Counted from the first letter of the stretch, positions 1-9,422 are shown. The stretch is 64,000 nucleotides of DNA from an uncultured beta proteobacterium (GCA_902826155.1 CADEDU010000003.1:87433-151432), one strand, 5' to 3'. Notes: generated by a model from the letters alone, not told the origin. Numbers and translations are program-made.

Positions 1-259
1 GGCGGATCAGCAATTCGAGCTGCGGCTCGCGATAGATCTCCCACCAGTCCAGCTCGGCGAACGTCTTGCCGGTGCCCGTGCTTGCGGCCGCGTCGACGTC
101 GCGAAACGTCTCGGGCAGCGCGGCCTGCGGTCGTACGTAGTCGCCGCGTGTGGCGCATCCGGTAAGGGCCGCGGCGATCAACGCGACCCCAATCCGTTGC
201 GGGGACAGGCGAAAAGACGGACGAAGGAACAGGTGACGGAACAGGTGCTGCACGATCAC
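1..259 (-). CDS. RND efflux outer-membrane factor lipoprotein (NodT/OprM family), 5' part only
   Basis: Only the first 86 codons lie in the window. The protein would be the outer-membrane channel of a tripartite efflux pump. Reading the reverse strand from a GTG at 259 gives a basic N-terminus, a hydrophobic stretch and a lipobox LTGC with the lipidated Cys near residue 35. The mature start contains YVRPQAALPETFRD, like the Y-RP-x-P-x-F segment after the lipid anchor in this family, then a conserved DWWEIYREPQL segment. The GTG start overlaps the stop of the upstream pump gene by 4 bases (GTGA), so translational coupling is likely. The family assignment rests on this N-terminus and the operon context; the channel domain is beyond the edge. 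Confidence 0.85.
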   Translation of the reverse strand, partial: MIVQHLFRHLFLRPSFRLSPQRIGVALIAAALTGCATRGDYVRPQAALPETFRDVDAAASTGTGKTFAELDWWEIYREPQLELLIR

Positions 260-3200
260 TCCCCCGCCGGACGCGGACTCAATTTCTCCGGCGTCTCGTT
301 TGCCCGATCACTTGCGGTTCTTCGCCGCGCACGCCACTCCGAGAAGCGCTGCATCAGCACGTAGAACACCGGAATCAGGAAGATGCCGATCGCCGTCGCG
401 GCGGCCATACCTGCCACCACCGCCGTGCCCAACGACTGGCGCGCGCCCGCTCCGGCACCGACCGACAATGCCAGCGGCATCGAGCCGAAGATGAAAGCGA
501 ATGAGGTCATCAGGATCGGCCGCAGGCGCAAGCGCGAGCCCTCGACCGCAGCCTCGACGATATCGCGACCGCGCTGGCGTGCGATCTTCGCGTACTCGAC
601 GATCAGGATCGCGTTCTTGGCCGCCAGCCCCACCAGCATGATCAGGCCAACCTGGGTGTAGACGTTGTTGTCGAAGCCGGGCCGCAAAGTCAGCGCAAGC
701 AGCGCGCCGAACGCCCCGAACGGAATTGCCAGCAGGATCGCGGTGGGCAGTGCCCAGCTTTCGTACAACGCGGCCAGCAGCAGGAACGTGAAGACGACCG
801 ACAGCGCCAGGACGATGCCGGTCTGGCCGCCGGTTTTCTTCTCCTGATAAGTCGCGCCGCTCCATTCGTAGCTGAATCCGGGCGGCAGCACGCGCTCGGC
901 GACCCGCTCCATCGCTTCGACCGCCTGCCCGGAGACGAAGCCCTGCGCCGCCTGACCGTTGACGGTCGCGGCGCGATAGAGGTTGTAGCGCTGGAAGAAT
1001 TCCGGGCCGTTGATGGTGCGCGCGGAGATGACCGTCGACAGCGGCACCATCTCGCCGGAGCCGTTGCGCACGTAGTAGCGCGCGAAATCATCGGGCGAGG
1101 AGCGCGCGCCGCCTTCGGCCTGCATGACCACGCGATAGGTGCGACCGAACAGATTCAGGTCATTGACGTAGAACCCGCCCATGAACGTCTGCAGCGTGAA
1201 GTAGATGTCGTTCAGGCGGATGCCGAGCGACTTGGCGCGATCGCGATCGACGGTGTATTCGATCTGCGGAACGCGGCTGTCGACCTGGGTGAACACGAAC
1301 CCGAGTTCGGGTTGGCGACGCGCCTCGGCGAGCAACGCGTTGAGCACCTCGTTGAAGCGCTCCGGCGGTCCGCCCGAACGGTCCTGCAGCACGAACTCGA
1401 AGCCGCCCGCGCTGCCCGCACCGCGGATCGCCGGCGGGTTGAGCACCACGACGTTGGCATCGGTCACCTTGGCGAACATACCGGTCAATTGCTGGCGCAC
1501 CCGCGGCGCACGCAGTTCCTCGACCGGGCGATCAGCCCATGGCTTGAGCACGACGATCAGCGTGGCCTGATAGGACGAGGTCACGCCGGTGAGCAGGTTG
1601 AAGCCGTTGATGACCTGGACCCGTTCGGTCGCCTTGTGCGCCATTGCGATCTGCGTGAGTTGCTGTACCGCCTGGGTGGTGCGCTCGTTGGCACTGGCGA
1701 GCGGCATGTTCACCGCAGCGAGCAGGTACGCCTGATCTTCCTCGGGCAGCAGGCCGCGCGGTAATTTGCTGCCCAACCAGCCGGTCGCGCCGACGATCAC
1801 CGCCAACAGCACGATCGCCAGCGCCGACCAGCGAATCAGCAGCCGCACCGTCGCGGTGTAGCCATTGGTGAACGCCATGAAGGTGCTGTTGAACGCGTTG
1901 AATATCCAGCCGAGCGGGCCGCGACGCTTGCCGTGCGGCACCTTGTCGAGGAACAGCGCGCACAGCGCCGGCGTGAGCGTCAGCGCGACGATCGCCGAAA
2001 GCACCACCGCGACCGACAGCGTCAGCGCAAACTGGCGATAGAGCTGACCGGCCAGCCCGCCCATGAACGCGACCGGCACGAACACCGCGCACAGCACCAG
2101 CATGATCGCGATCACCGGCGCGGTCACGTCGCGCATCGCGGCGTAGGTCGCATCGCGCGCGTTGAGGTGTTCGTCGCGCATCTTCTGCTCGACCGCCTCG
2201 ACCACCACGATGGCATCGTCGACGACGATGCCGATTGCGAGCACCAGGGCGAACAACGTGAGCGTGTTGATCGAGAACCCGAACGCCTGCAGCAGTGCGA
2301 AGGTGCCGATCAGCGACACCGGCACCGCCAGGATCGGAATGATCGTGGCGCGGAAACTCTGCAGGAAGATGAACACCACCAGCGCCACCAGCAGGAAAGC
2401 TTCGGAGAGCGTCCACATCACGCTCTTCAGCGACTCGGTGATGAACGGCACCGAATCGAACGCGATGAAATGCGTGAGCCCGGGCGGATAGGCGCGCTCC
2501 AGCTGATCGAGCGCCTGCTTGATCCCCTTGGCGGTATCGAGCGCGTTGGCGGTGGCCTGCGGGAAGATCGCCATCATCACCGACGGCTGGTTGTTCACCG
2601 TCGAGCTGATGTTGTAGTCGGACGCGGCCAACTCGACGCGGCCGATCTCGCGCAGGCGCACCACCTGACCGTTGGCGCCGGTGCGTACGATCATGTTCTC
2701 GAACGCCTGCGGCTCGGCCAGCCGTCCGCGCACCGTGACCGAGTACTGCATCTGCTGGCCAGGCGGCGCCGGTTGCGCGCCGATGCGTCCGGCCGGCGCC
2801 ACGACGTTCTGCTCGGCGATCACCGCCTGCACGTCGCTCGGCGTCACGCCCAGCCGCGCCATCTTGTCCGGATCGAGCCAGATGCGCATCGAATAGTCGC
2901 GCGCGCCGAAGATCCGCACTGCGCCCACGCCGGGCACGCGCGAGAGCGAGTCCTGCATGTAGAGCGTGGCGTAGTTCGACAGGAACACGCTGTCGTAGCG
3001 GCTGTCGGGCGAGCGCAGCGCGATGATCTGCAGGAACCCGAGCGACTGCTTGCGGATGGTGATGCCCTGCCGGATCACATCGGGCGGCAACTGCGGCTGC
3101 GCGATCGCGATGCGGTTCTGCACCTCAACCGCGGCGATGTCCTGATCGGTGCCGACGTCGAAGGTTACGTTGAGCGTGTACGCGCCATCGTTGGTGGAGC

Positions 3201-3441
3201 GCGAGTCCATGTAGATCATGTTCTTCGCGCCGTTCACCTGCTGCTCGATCGGCGCGGCCACCGACTCGGCCACGGTCTGCGCGTTGGCGCCAGGGAACGA
3301 CGTCGTCACCTGAATCACCGGCGGCGTGATCACCGGGTACTGCTCCAGCGGCAGACTCACCAGCGACAGTGCGCCCAGCAGCGTGATGACCAGCGCGATC
3401 ACCGACGACAGGATCGGTCGCTCGATGAAGATGTTCTTCAT
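256..3441 (-). CDS. RND family efflux transporter, inner-membrane pump (AcrB/MexB-like, HAE1)
   Basis: This is a proton-driven drug or hydrophobe exporter of the inner membrane. Its 1061 residues are the normal AcrB/MexB length. The N-terminus FIERPILSSVIALVITLLG is the first transmembrane helix. TM4 carries the proton-relay pair D408-D409 in GIVVDDAIVVVEAV, matching AcrB D407/D408. The large porter loops and the second six-helix repeat (ending near residue 1040) are present without interruption. It sits between the adaptor gene (23 bases upstream) and the outer-membrane factor (4-base overlap downstream), giving the standard adaptor-pump-channel order. No regulator gene is adjacent, so control cannot be read from the window. 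The substrate is unknown. Confidence 0.96.
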   Translation of the reverse strand: MKNIFIERPILSSVIALVITLLGALSLVSLPLEQYPVITPPVIQVTTSFPGANAQTVAESVAAPIEQQVNGAKNMIYMDSRSTNDGAYTLNVTFDVGTDQDIAAVEVQNRIAIAQPQLPPDVIRQGITIRKQSLGFLQIIALRSPDSRYDSVFLSNYATLYMQDSLSRVPGVGAVRIFGARDYSMRIWLDPDKMARLGVTPSDVQAVIAEQNVVAPAGRIGAQPAPPGQQMQYSVTVRGRLAEPQAFENMIVRTGANGQVVRLREIGRVELAASDYNISSTVNNQPSVMMAIFPQATANALDTAKGIKQALDQLERAYPPGLTHFIAFDSVPFITESLKSVMWTLSEAFLLVALVVFIFLQSFRATIIPILAVPVSLIGTFALLQAFGFSINTLTLFALVLAIGIVVDDAIVVVEAVEQKMRDEHLNARDATYAAMRDVTAPVIAIMLVLCAVFVPVAFMGGLAGQLYRQFALTLSVAVVLSAIVALTLTPALCALFLDKVPHGKRRGPLGWIFNAFNSTFMAFTNGYTATVRLLIRWSALAIVLLAVIVGATGWLGSKLPRGLLPEEDQAYLLAAVNMPLASANERTTQAVQQLTQIAMAHKATERVQVINGFNLLTGVTSSYQATLIVVLKPWADRPVEELRAPRVRQQLTGMFAKVTDANVVVLNPPAIRGAGSAGGFEFVLQDRSGGPPERFNEVLNALLAEARRQPELGFVFTQVDSRVPQIEYTVDRDRAKSLGIRLNDIYFTLQTFMGGFYVNDLNLFGRTYRVVMQAEGGARSSPDDFARYYVRNGSGEMVPLSTVISARTINGPEFFQRYNLYRAATVNGQAAQGFVSGQAVEAMERVAERVLPPGFSYEWSGATYQEKKTGGQTGIVLALSVVFTFLLLAALYESWALPTAILLAIPFGAFGALLALTLRPGFDNNVYTQVGLIMLVGLAAKNAILIVEYAKIARQRGRDIVEAAVEGSRLRLRPILMTSFAFIFGSMPLALSVGAGAGARQSLGTAVVAGMAAATAIGIFLIPVFYVLMQRFSEWRARRRTASDRANETPEKLSPRPAGE

Positions 3442-3464
3442 GGCACTCCCTCGATGGCGACGCG

Positions 3465-4781
3465 CTACTTGCCCGCGGCCTTTGCTTCGCCCTTGGCGGC
3501 AGGGCCGACACCCGAAGGGGCATTGGCAGGAGCGCCATCGGCCGGGGGCTTACCCGGTGCGCCCGCTCCGGGTTTCGACGGCGCCACCGGCTTCACCAGC
3601 GCGAGACCCGGACGAATGCGCGCAGTCCCTTCGATGATCACCATCTCGCCGGCCGTGAAGCCCTTCTCGACTACCCAGTCCTGCCCGGCGCGGCGGGCGT
3701 CCTTCAACTCACGCGCTTCGAACTTGCCGTCGGGCTGCACCACATACACGGAGCGCCGGCCGAGAATCTCGGTGACCGCGCGCCCCGGAATGCGCACCGC
3801 CGCGTCGGTCTCGTACGCGGGCACTTTCACTTTGACGAACAGCCCGGCCTTCAATTGGCCTTCGGGATTGGGCACCGCCAGCCGCACTTGCAGCGTGCCG
3901 CTCTTGGCATCGACGATCGGATCGACGTAGCTCAACTTCGGCGCCTGCGCGTACTCGGTGCCATCGGGCAACAGCAGCGCGAACGGCAGCGTGTTCGCGT
4001 TCTTGGCCCCGCTCAGGGCGGCCAGTTTTTTCTGGAATTCGAACACCCGGCCCTCGGGCACGGTGAAGTTCACGTACATCGGATTGGTCGAGTAGACGGT
4101 GGCGAGCAGTGTCGTCCCTTGCATCACCATGCCCCCGGGACGGATCTGCGCGCGCCCCATCAGCCCGTCTCGCGGCGCGACGATCTGCGTGTAAGACAGA
4201 TTCAGCTCCGCGGTGCGCACCAGCGCGCGCGCCACCTCCACCGCGGCCGCGTCGGCGCGCTCCTTGGCGATCGCGCCGTCCAGATCCTGCTGGCTAACGA
4301 TCTTGTCGTTGGCGAGCGGCCGCAGCCGATCGAGCACCTGCCTGGAATTCGCGGCGTTGGCTTGCGCCTGCGCCAGTTGTGCCTTGACCTGGTCGAGCGC
4401 GGCGGCGAACGTCTGGCGGTCCAGCGTAAAGAGCAGTTGGCCGCGCTTGACCGGAGCGCCGTCGGGTACCGCCTGGCGATCGAGCAACGCCATCACGCGC
4501 GAGCGCACTTCGACGGTGTCGGCCGCATCGGCCTGGCCGACGTACTCCTCGAACACCGTCACTTTCTCCGGCGACACCTTCACCACCACCACTTCGGGCG
4601 GCGGTCCACCGGCCCCAGGGGGAGCGGCCTTGCTCGCGCCCTCGGGCGCTTTGCCCGGCGCGGGCTGCGCATGCGGCTCGCCACAGCCGTTCAGGGCGAG
4701 GAGAACGAAGCTCGATGCGATGGCGCCGCAAGCGACACGAACGGAGCGGCGCACGTGATAGTGCGAGTGGGTGGACGACAT
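3465..4781 (-). CDS. RND efflux periplasmic adaptor lipoprotein (HlyD/AcrA/MexA family)
   Basis: This is the membrane-fusion protein linking the RND pump to the outer-membrane channel. I place the start at 4781 (MSSTHSHYHV), which gives 438 residues and puts a lipobox LALNGC with Cys33 close to the N-terminus; a longer in-frame reading to 4889 would bury the signal. The mature protein has a lipoyl/barrel-sandwich half (MALLDRQAVPDGAPVKRGQ), an alpha-helical hairpin around residues 105-165 rich in Ala/Gln/Asp, the second lipoyl half and a beta-barrel domain (PGGMVMQGTTLLATVY). The C-terminal 40 residues are an unusual low-complexity Pro/Gly/Ala/Lys tail. It is the first gene of the efflux operon. 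Confidence 0.93.
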   Translation of the reverse strand: MSSTHSHYHVRRSVRVACGAIASSFVLLALNGCGEPHAQPAPGKAPEGASKAAPPGAGGPPPEVVVVKVSPEKVTVFEEYVGQADAADTVEVRSRVMALLDRQAVPDGAPVKRGQLLFTLDRQTFAAALDQVKAQLAQAQANAANSRQVLDRLRPLANDKIVSQQDLDGAIAKERADAAAVEVARALVRTAELNLSYTQIVAPRDGLMGRAQIRPGGMVMQGTTLLATVYSTNPMYVNFTVPEGRVFEFQKKLAALSGAKNANTLPFALLLPDGTEYAQAPKLSYVDPIVDAKSGTLQVRLAVPNPEGQLKAGLFVKVKVPAYETDAAVRIPGRAVTEILGRRSVYVVQPDGKFEARELKDARRAGQDWVVEKGFTAGEMVIIEGTARIRPGLALVKPVAPSKPGAGAPGKPPADGAPANAPSGVGPAAKGEAKAAGK

Positions 4782-4948
4782 CGTCAGATTCAGGGCCCTG
4801 GAGTCGGGCAGGATTGAACCACAGTTCCGCTGCGCGTCCGTGCGAGGCAACGCAGCTTTACCCTGCGAAACAAATCGAGACAGCCGCACGCGGCGACGTG
4901 AACGCCGGGCGCCAGTCAGCGTGATGTCAGCGCGTGATCACGGGCGCG

Positions 4949-5044
4949 GCGCACCTCGCGAACGCACTTAGGTCAGTGCTCCGCGCGCGGATCAAGGTCG
5001 CCGCGCACCTCGCGAACGCACTTAGGTTAGTGCTCCGCGCGCGG
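4949..5044. repeat. 42-bp imperfect direct repeat at the 3' end of the D-threonine aldolase-like gene
   Basis: Two copies, 4949-4990 and 5003-5044, differ at one base (ggtcag versus ggttag) and are offset by 54 bp. The second copy contains the last codons and stop of the gene at 5022-6140; the first repeats them beyond the stop, so the reverse strand reads SAFARCAA twice in an open frame downstream. This looks like a small tandem duplication of the gene end. It is not a CRISPR: only two units and no spacer series. Confidence 0.8.
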
Positions 5045-6140
5045 CGATGGGCCAGATCGCTTCCACGCGGTCGTTGCGCACGCAGATGAGCGAGTCGTAG
5101 AGGTTGACCGTCGGGTCGCAATGGCCGGGGATCAGCCGCAGCTTGTCGCCGAGTTCGGGCATGCGCGCGCTATCGGCGACGCGCACGACGCCGTGCTCGT
5201 CGGAGGCCTTCACGTAGTCCAGCCCAGGCCAGCCCGTCACCACCGGCATACCCGAGTCGATGCTGGAAGCTTTCAGGCCGGCGTCGAGCACGACGCGCTC
5301 GCGTGTCGGCGTGCTCATCACAGTAGCGAGCACGAACAGGCTCTGCTCGAAGCGCGGAAATCCGTCCCACGCGTTGGCGTTGTAGTCGGCATCCATGAAG
5401 ATGTACGAGCCGGGCTGCAACTCGTTGTAGATCTCGCTCGCGGCCTCGTACATGAACGAGCCGGTGCCCGCACCGGTGATCGTCTCGCACGGAATGCGAT
5501 AGGTCGCCAGCAGGTCGCGGGTCTTTTTCGCCGCCGCCGCGGCGCGTTCGATCGCGGTGCGCCGCTCGGCGACCGAGCGCACGTGCTGGGCCGAGCCGTG
5601 ATACGCGTGAATGCCGGCAAAGCGCAGGAACGGCGCGGCCTTGATTGCGCGTACCAGCTGCAGCGCAGGATCACCCGGCGCGACGCCGCAGCGATTACCG
5701 CCGACCTCGACTTCGACCAGCACGTCGATCACCACGCCGGCCTCGTTGGCCGCCGCAGACAGTTCCGCAACATTTTTGGTGTTATCGACGCACACCGAGA
5801 TGCGTGCACGCCGCGCAAGATGCGCAAGCCGGCGCACCTTGGCGCGCCCGACCACTTCGTTGGACACGAACACGTCGCGCACGCCGGCGTCGACGAAGCA
5901 TTCGGCCTCGCTCACCTTCTGGCAACAAATGCCGATTGCGCCGGCCTGGATCTGGCGCTTGGCGATGTCGGGGCATTTGTGGCTCTTGGCGTGCGGACGC
6001 AGGCGCGCACCCGAGCCGCGCACGGAATTGGCCATCGTCGCCAGATTGCGCTCGAAGGCATCGAGGTCGAGCGTCAGTGCCGGCGTGTCGATCTCGTTGA
6101 CCGGCATGCCGACCGAGGCAGGCGGAAGTGCTGAAACCAT
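5022..6140 (-). CDS. D-threonine aldolase / 3-hydroxyaspartate aldolase-like PLP enzyme (alanine racemase N-terminal fold)
   Basis: This is probably a PLP- and metal-dependent aldolase or dehydratase acting on D-3-hydroxy amino acids in the cytosol. I start it at the ATG at 6140, giving 372 residues; the longer open frame to 6347 has no family-like sequence. The PLP lysine region is RPHAKSHKCPDIA (candidate Lys52), as in D-threonine aldolases, followed by GICCQKVSEAE, which is typical of the hydroxyaspartate aldolase branch. The C-terminal domain has GHCDPTVNLYDSL, whose His and Asp would bind the divalent metal of the D-serine-dehydratase-like domain. The gene is divergent from an exported methyltransferase. 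Substrate choice (threonine, hydroxyaspartate, serine) cannot be decided here. Confidence 0.85.
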   Translation of the reverse strand: MVSALPPASVGMPVNEIDTPALTLDLDAFERNLATMANSVRGSGARLRPHAKSHKCPDIAKRQIQAGAIGICCQKVSEAECFVDAGVRDVFVSNEVVGRAKVRRLAHLARRARISVCVDNTKNVAELSAAANEAGVVIDVLVEVEVGGNRCGVAPGDPALQLVRAIKAAPFLRFAGIHAYHGSAQHVRSVAERRTAIERAAAAAKKTRDLLATYRIPCETITGAGTGSFMYEAASEIYNELQPGSYIFMDADYNANAWDGFPRFEQSLFVLATVMSTPTRERVVLDAGLKASSIDSGMPVVTGWPGLDYVKASDEHGVVRVADSARMPELGDKLRLIPGHCDPTVNLYDSLICVRNDRVEAIWPIAARGALT

Positions 6141-6497
6141 GATTCGATCCGTGCAGAGGACACGCCGATGCGACCGCGGCTCCGGCCTGTGCGAGGCGGC
6201 CAACCGGTCATGACGCGCCGACGAGTGTACATCGGCGTTCACGCGCGATCGACGCTGGAACACCGGTCGAGACGGCGCGTCCCTCGCGGTGGCGAGCCCC
6301 CCCCCTGTTCTGCTAAGGTCCGGAAATTCGTCGTGGCCGTGTCGCAATCAAGCGGATCGCACGAGTCAAACGAGTCAAACCAAATCAATCGATTCAGAGG
6401 ATTCACCATCGACCGGCGCTTCTGCGGTCGCCGCGAGCCACCACACCGGGCCGGCTCAGGCGCCAACGCCGCGTCTCCCATCACGAGGTTTATCGCA
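6141..6497. other. Divergent intergenic region, 357 bp
   Basis: It separates the aldolase-like gene and the exported methyltransferase and must hold both promoters. I see a run of C at about 6299-6305, a tandem 9-bp repeat (cgagtcaaa at 6362-6370 and 6371-6379) and no convincing gene. Open frames across it are antisense or have atypical composition. No clear -35/-10 pair stands out. Confidence 0.5.
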
Positions 6498-7331
6498 ATG
6501 TCCGTTCGTTCTTTGCTTCGTTCCGTTGTCATTGGCGCCGTCGCCGCCAGCTTCTCACTCAGCGCCTGCGCGCAGACCGCGCAGACCGATTCGAAGTTCG
6601 AGCCGCAGGTGGGTCAGGCCGGCAAGGACGTCATCTGGGTGCCGACACCCGAAGGCCTGGTCGATCGCATGCTGCGCATGGCCAAGGTCACGGCGAATGA
6701 TTTCGTCATGGACCTGGGGTCGGGCGACGGCCGCATCGCCATCACCGCCGGCAAGAATTTCAACGCCCCGGCGATAGGCATCGAGTACAACCCCGACATG
6801 GTGACGCTGTCGAACAACAACGCCGTCAAGGCCGGCGTGGGCGACAAGGTCAAGTTCGTGAAGGCCGACATCTTCGAGACCGACTTCTCGAAGGCCACGG
6901 TGATCACCATGTATCTGCTGCCGAGTCTGAATATCAAGCTGCGGCCGAAGATCCTCGACATGAAAGCGGGCACGCGCGTCGTTGCGCACGCCTTCGACAT
7001 GGGCGACTGGGCCGCCGACGAGACCGCCACAGTCGACGGACGCAACGCCTACCTGTGGATCGTGCCGGCGAAGGTGGGTGGCACCTGGCGCATCGAGGCC
7101 GGCGCCACCAAGGGCGATCTGGCGATCGGCCAGACCTACCAGAAGATCGAAGCCTCGCTCAAGCAGGCCGCCGGCGTGTTGCCGGTGCAGGGGACGCTGC
7201 GCGGCGAGGAAGTACGGCTCAGCTTCCCCGATGGCAAAGGCGGGCGTCGTGAGCTTGCCGGCAAGGTGAACGGCGAGCGCATGGAAGGCCAGGGCTGGAG
7301 CGCGACGCGCATCGCCAAACCGGCGAACTGA
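6498..7331 (+). CDS. Predicted exported class I SAM-dependent methyltransferase (FAM173-like core) with C-terminal beta-like domain
   Basis: The 277-residue protein begins with a signal peptide ending in a lipobox-like LSAC (Cys24), so it is predicted to be a lipoprotein or at least exported. The core has VPTPEGLVDRML followed by motif I DLGSGDGRIAI (about 72-82), an acidic GIEYN strand end and MYLLPSLNIKLRP. This order resembles the FAM173/ATPSCKMT protein-lysine methyltransferases. From about residue 180 a roughly 95-residue domain (GTWRIEAG, QTYQKIEASL, RELAGKVNGERMEGQGW) is added. An exported SAM enzyme is odd because SAM is cytosolic. A paralogue is at 21470-22027. The start at 6498 is the first ATG giving the signal peptide. 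The patatin gene follows after 20 bp. Confidence 0.8.
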   Translation: MSVRSLLRSVVIGAVAASFSLSACAQTAQTDSKFEPQVGQAGKDVIWVPTPEGLVDRMLRMAKVTANDFVMDLGSGDGRIAITAGKNFNAPAIGIEYNPDMVTLSNNNAVKAGVGDKVKFVKADIFETDFSKATVITMYLLPSLNIKLRPKILDMKAGTRVVAHAFDMGDWAADETATVDGRNAYLWIVPAKVGGTWRIEAGATKGDLAIGQTYQKIEASLKQAAGVLPVQGTLRGEEVRLSFPDGKGGRRELAGKVNGERMEGQGWSATRIAKPAN

Positions 7332-7351
7332 GGACATACACAAGGAGGATC

Positions 7352-8329
7352 ATGCTGCGGGTGCTCGCTCGTAGCCTCGCAACGCTGCTCGCCGTGTGGC
7401 TGCCGGCGAGCTGCGTCGACCAGCCGCTCAATTACACGGCCGAGGACGCCCCGCGCTTCGAGCCCAAACCGATCATCAAACCCGGTGGTCAGGTGGTGGC
7501 CGTCGCACTGGGCAGCGGCGGGCCCCGCGTGTTCGCGCAGATAGGCGTGCTGCGCGCGCTGGAGGCGCAGGGCTACGTGCCCGACCTGATCGTCGGCACC
7601 TCGGGCGGTGCGATCCTCGGAGCGCTGTACGCGGCGGGATATTCGCCCGACGAGCTCGAAGAACTCGCGCTGTCCGAGTCGCCCTTCACGATGCTCGATT
7701 TCACCGTCTCGCGCTACGGCTACATCGCCGGACGCGCGCTGCAATCGAAGATGTCGCAACTGCTCGAAGGCCGCACGATCGAGCAGCTGAAAAAACCGTT
7801 CGCCGCGACCAGCACCCACGTCGAGACCGGCGAGCTCGAAATCCTCAATCGCGGCAACGCGGCAATCGCCGTGCATGCCTCGGCCGCGATTCCCGGCGTG
7901 TTCCTGCCGGTGATGATCGACGGTGCCCACTACGTCGACGGCGAACTGGTGGCGCCGGTGCCGATTCGCGTCGCGCGCCGGCTCGGTGCCGAGGTGGTGA
8001 TCGCGATCGACGTGCAGGCCAAGCTCGACGAAGCGCCGCTGATGCCGAACTACCCCACTGACTGGCTGACCCTGGGCGCGTTGAAGCGCCGGCTGGTCGA
8101 CACCGAGATCGACGAATCCACCGTGCTGATCCAGCCGGCATTGCCCTACTACGCCGGCTTCTCCAACGCCTACAAGCGCCGGCTCATCGCTGCGGGCGAG
8201 CAGGCGGTGGCCGAAGCGCTGCCCAAGCTCAAGGAGCTGATCAATCCGCTCGACGAGAAGGCGAAGACCGCGCAGACCAATCGGCTGCAGCTTTCGCTGG
8301 CGGCACGGCATGGCCTGGCGCACTTCTAG
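7352..8329 (+). CDS. Patatin-like phospholipase family lipoprotein
   Basis: This is a predicted serine acyl-hydrolase of 325 residues, close to RssA-type patatins. A strong ribosome site (aaggagg) precedes the ATG. A short signal peptide ends in LPASC (Cys21), suggesting lipid anchoring. The oxyanion motif is GSGGPR (54-59). The nucleophile elbow is GTSGG with Ser84, and the catalytic Asp of the Ser-Asp dyad is D196 in YVDGELVAPVP. It is 20 bp downstream of the exported methyltransferase and probably cotranscribed, so both may act at the cell envelope. The lipid substrate is unknown. Confidence 0.9.
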   Translation: MLRVLARSLATLLAVWLPASCVDQPLNYTAEDAPRFEPKPIIKPGGQVVAVALGSGGPRVFAQIGVLRALEAQGYVPDLIVGTSGGAILGALYAAGYSPDELEELALSESPFTMLDFTVSRYGYIAGRALQSKMSQLLEGRTIEQLKKPFAATSTHVETGELEILNRGNAAIAVHASAAIPGVFLPVMIDGAHYVDGELVAPVPIRVARRLGAEVVIAIDVQAKLDEAPLMPNYPTDWLTLGALKRRLVDTEIDESTVLIQPALPYYAGFSNAYKRRLIAAGEQAVAEALPKLKELINPLDEKAKTAQTNRLQLSLAARHGLAHF

Positions 8330-8411
8330 TCGGGCCGGTCGCCTTCCGGGCTGGACACTCCAGCCGTCGATTTCATCCGCGTTCGATCACGCCCGACCGA
8401 GGAGGTCCGTC

Positions 8412-9377
8412 ATGCGCTCGCCCCTCACCGCCGTCGCCTTCCTGCTCGCCGCCGTCGTGGCGCTTCCGGTTGCCGCGCAGACCTATCCGAATCGGCCGAT
8501 CAAGATCATCGTCGGCTATCCGCCGGGTGGCTCGGGGGATTTCACCACGCGACTCATCGCCGACGAATTGCAGCGCGAGCTGGGCGTGCCGGTCGTGGTC
8601 GAGAACAAACCCGGCGCGGGCGCGACGATTGCCTCCGACGCGGCGGCGAAATCGGCACCCGATGGCTACACCTTGCTCAACGCCGGTCACCAGACGATCA
8701 GCAAGGAGCTGTACCGCAAGCTTTCGTACGATCCGGACAAGGATCTGATTCCGGTATGCCGCGTCGCCACCGGCACCACCGTGCTCGTGGTCAACAACAA
8801 CCTGCCGGTCAACAATCTCAGGGAGCTCATCGCCTACGCCAAGGCCAATCCCGCGAAGCTGTTTTCTGCGTCGGCTGGGTTCGGCTCGGCGCCGCACCTG
8901 GCGTCGGTGCAGTTCGAAGCAACCGCGGGCGTGAAGTTCACGACCGTGCAGTTCAAAGGCGGAGGACCCGCCTCGCAGTCGCTCATGGCGGGCGATACGC
9001 AAGTGATGTTCGCCACCTCCCCCACGGTGATGGGCTTCATCAAGGGCGGCCGGATGCGTCCGCTGGTGGTGAGCAAACGCCAGCCGTCGGCATCGATTCC
9101 TGGTATTCCCGGCGCCGACGAAGCGGGTCTGCCGGGATTCGAATCAACGTTCTGGTTTGGCCTGTTCGCACCGGCGGGCACGCCGGCCGCAGCGATCAAG
9201 CGCGTGCATGAAGCTGCCGCCAAAGGACTCGCACGTCAGGAAGTACGCGACAAGATCGCGCTGCAAGGCATGGACGCCACGCCGTCGGCCTCACCCGAAG
9301 CGTTCGAGGCCGAGATAAAGGCCGAGGCGCCGATCTGGGAGAAGGTGATCCGCGAATCGGGCGCGAAGATCGAGTGA
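8412..9377 (+). CDS. Bug family (TctC-like) tripartite tricarboxylate transporter substrate-binding protein
   Basis: This is a 321-residue periplasmic binding protein. The ATG at 8412 follows a ggagg site by 6 bases and starts a clean signal peptide cleaved after VAAQ. The mature start YPNRPIKIIVGYPPGGSGD and the VENKPGAGATIASD segment are the Bug signature. No TctA/TctB genes are nearby, as is usual for the expanded orphan Bug family of Burkholderiales. These proteins bind small organic acids or amides; the ligand here is unknown. The gene converges on the heme-binding-like gene at 9423-9932. Confidence 0.93.
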   Translation: MRSPLTAVAFLLAAVVALPVAAQTYPNRPIKIIVGYPPGGSGDFTTRLIADELQRELGVPVVVENKPGAGATIASDAAAKSAPDGYTLLNAGHQTISKELYRKLSYDPDKDLIPVCRVATGTTVLVVNNNLPVNNLRELIAYAKANPAKLFSASAGFGSAPHLASVQFEATAGVKFTTVQFKGGGPASQSLMAGDTQVMFATSPTVMGFIKGGRMRPLVVSKRQPSASIPGIPGADEAGLPGFESTFWFGLFAPAGTPAAAIKRVHEAAAKGLARQEVRDKIALQGMDATPSASPEAFEAEIKAEAPIWEKVIRESGAKIE

Positions 9378-9422
9378 TCAAATGAACCGCTCGCTCGCAA
9401 GCACCCGATCGCTCGACTGAGA

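Noticed and set aside
1933..3930. A 665-residue open frame on the + strand
   Set aside because: It is antisense to the RND pump and adaptor genes, His/Arg/Asp-rich, without start signals; a GC-rich shadow frame.
4949..5044. Possible CRISPR seed from a repeated 42-bp unit
   Set aside because: Only two units with a 12-bp gap, one being the end of a coding gene; no array.
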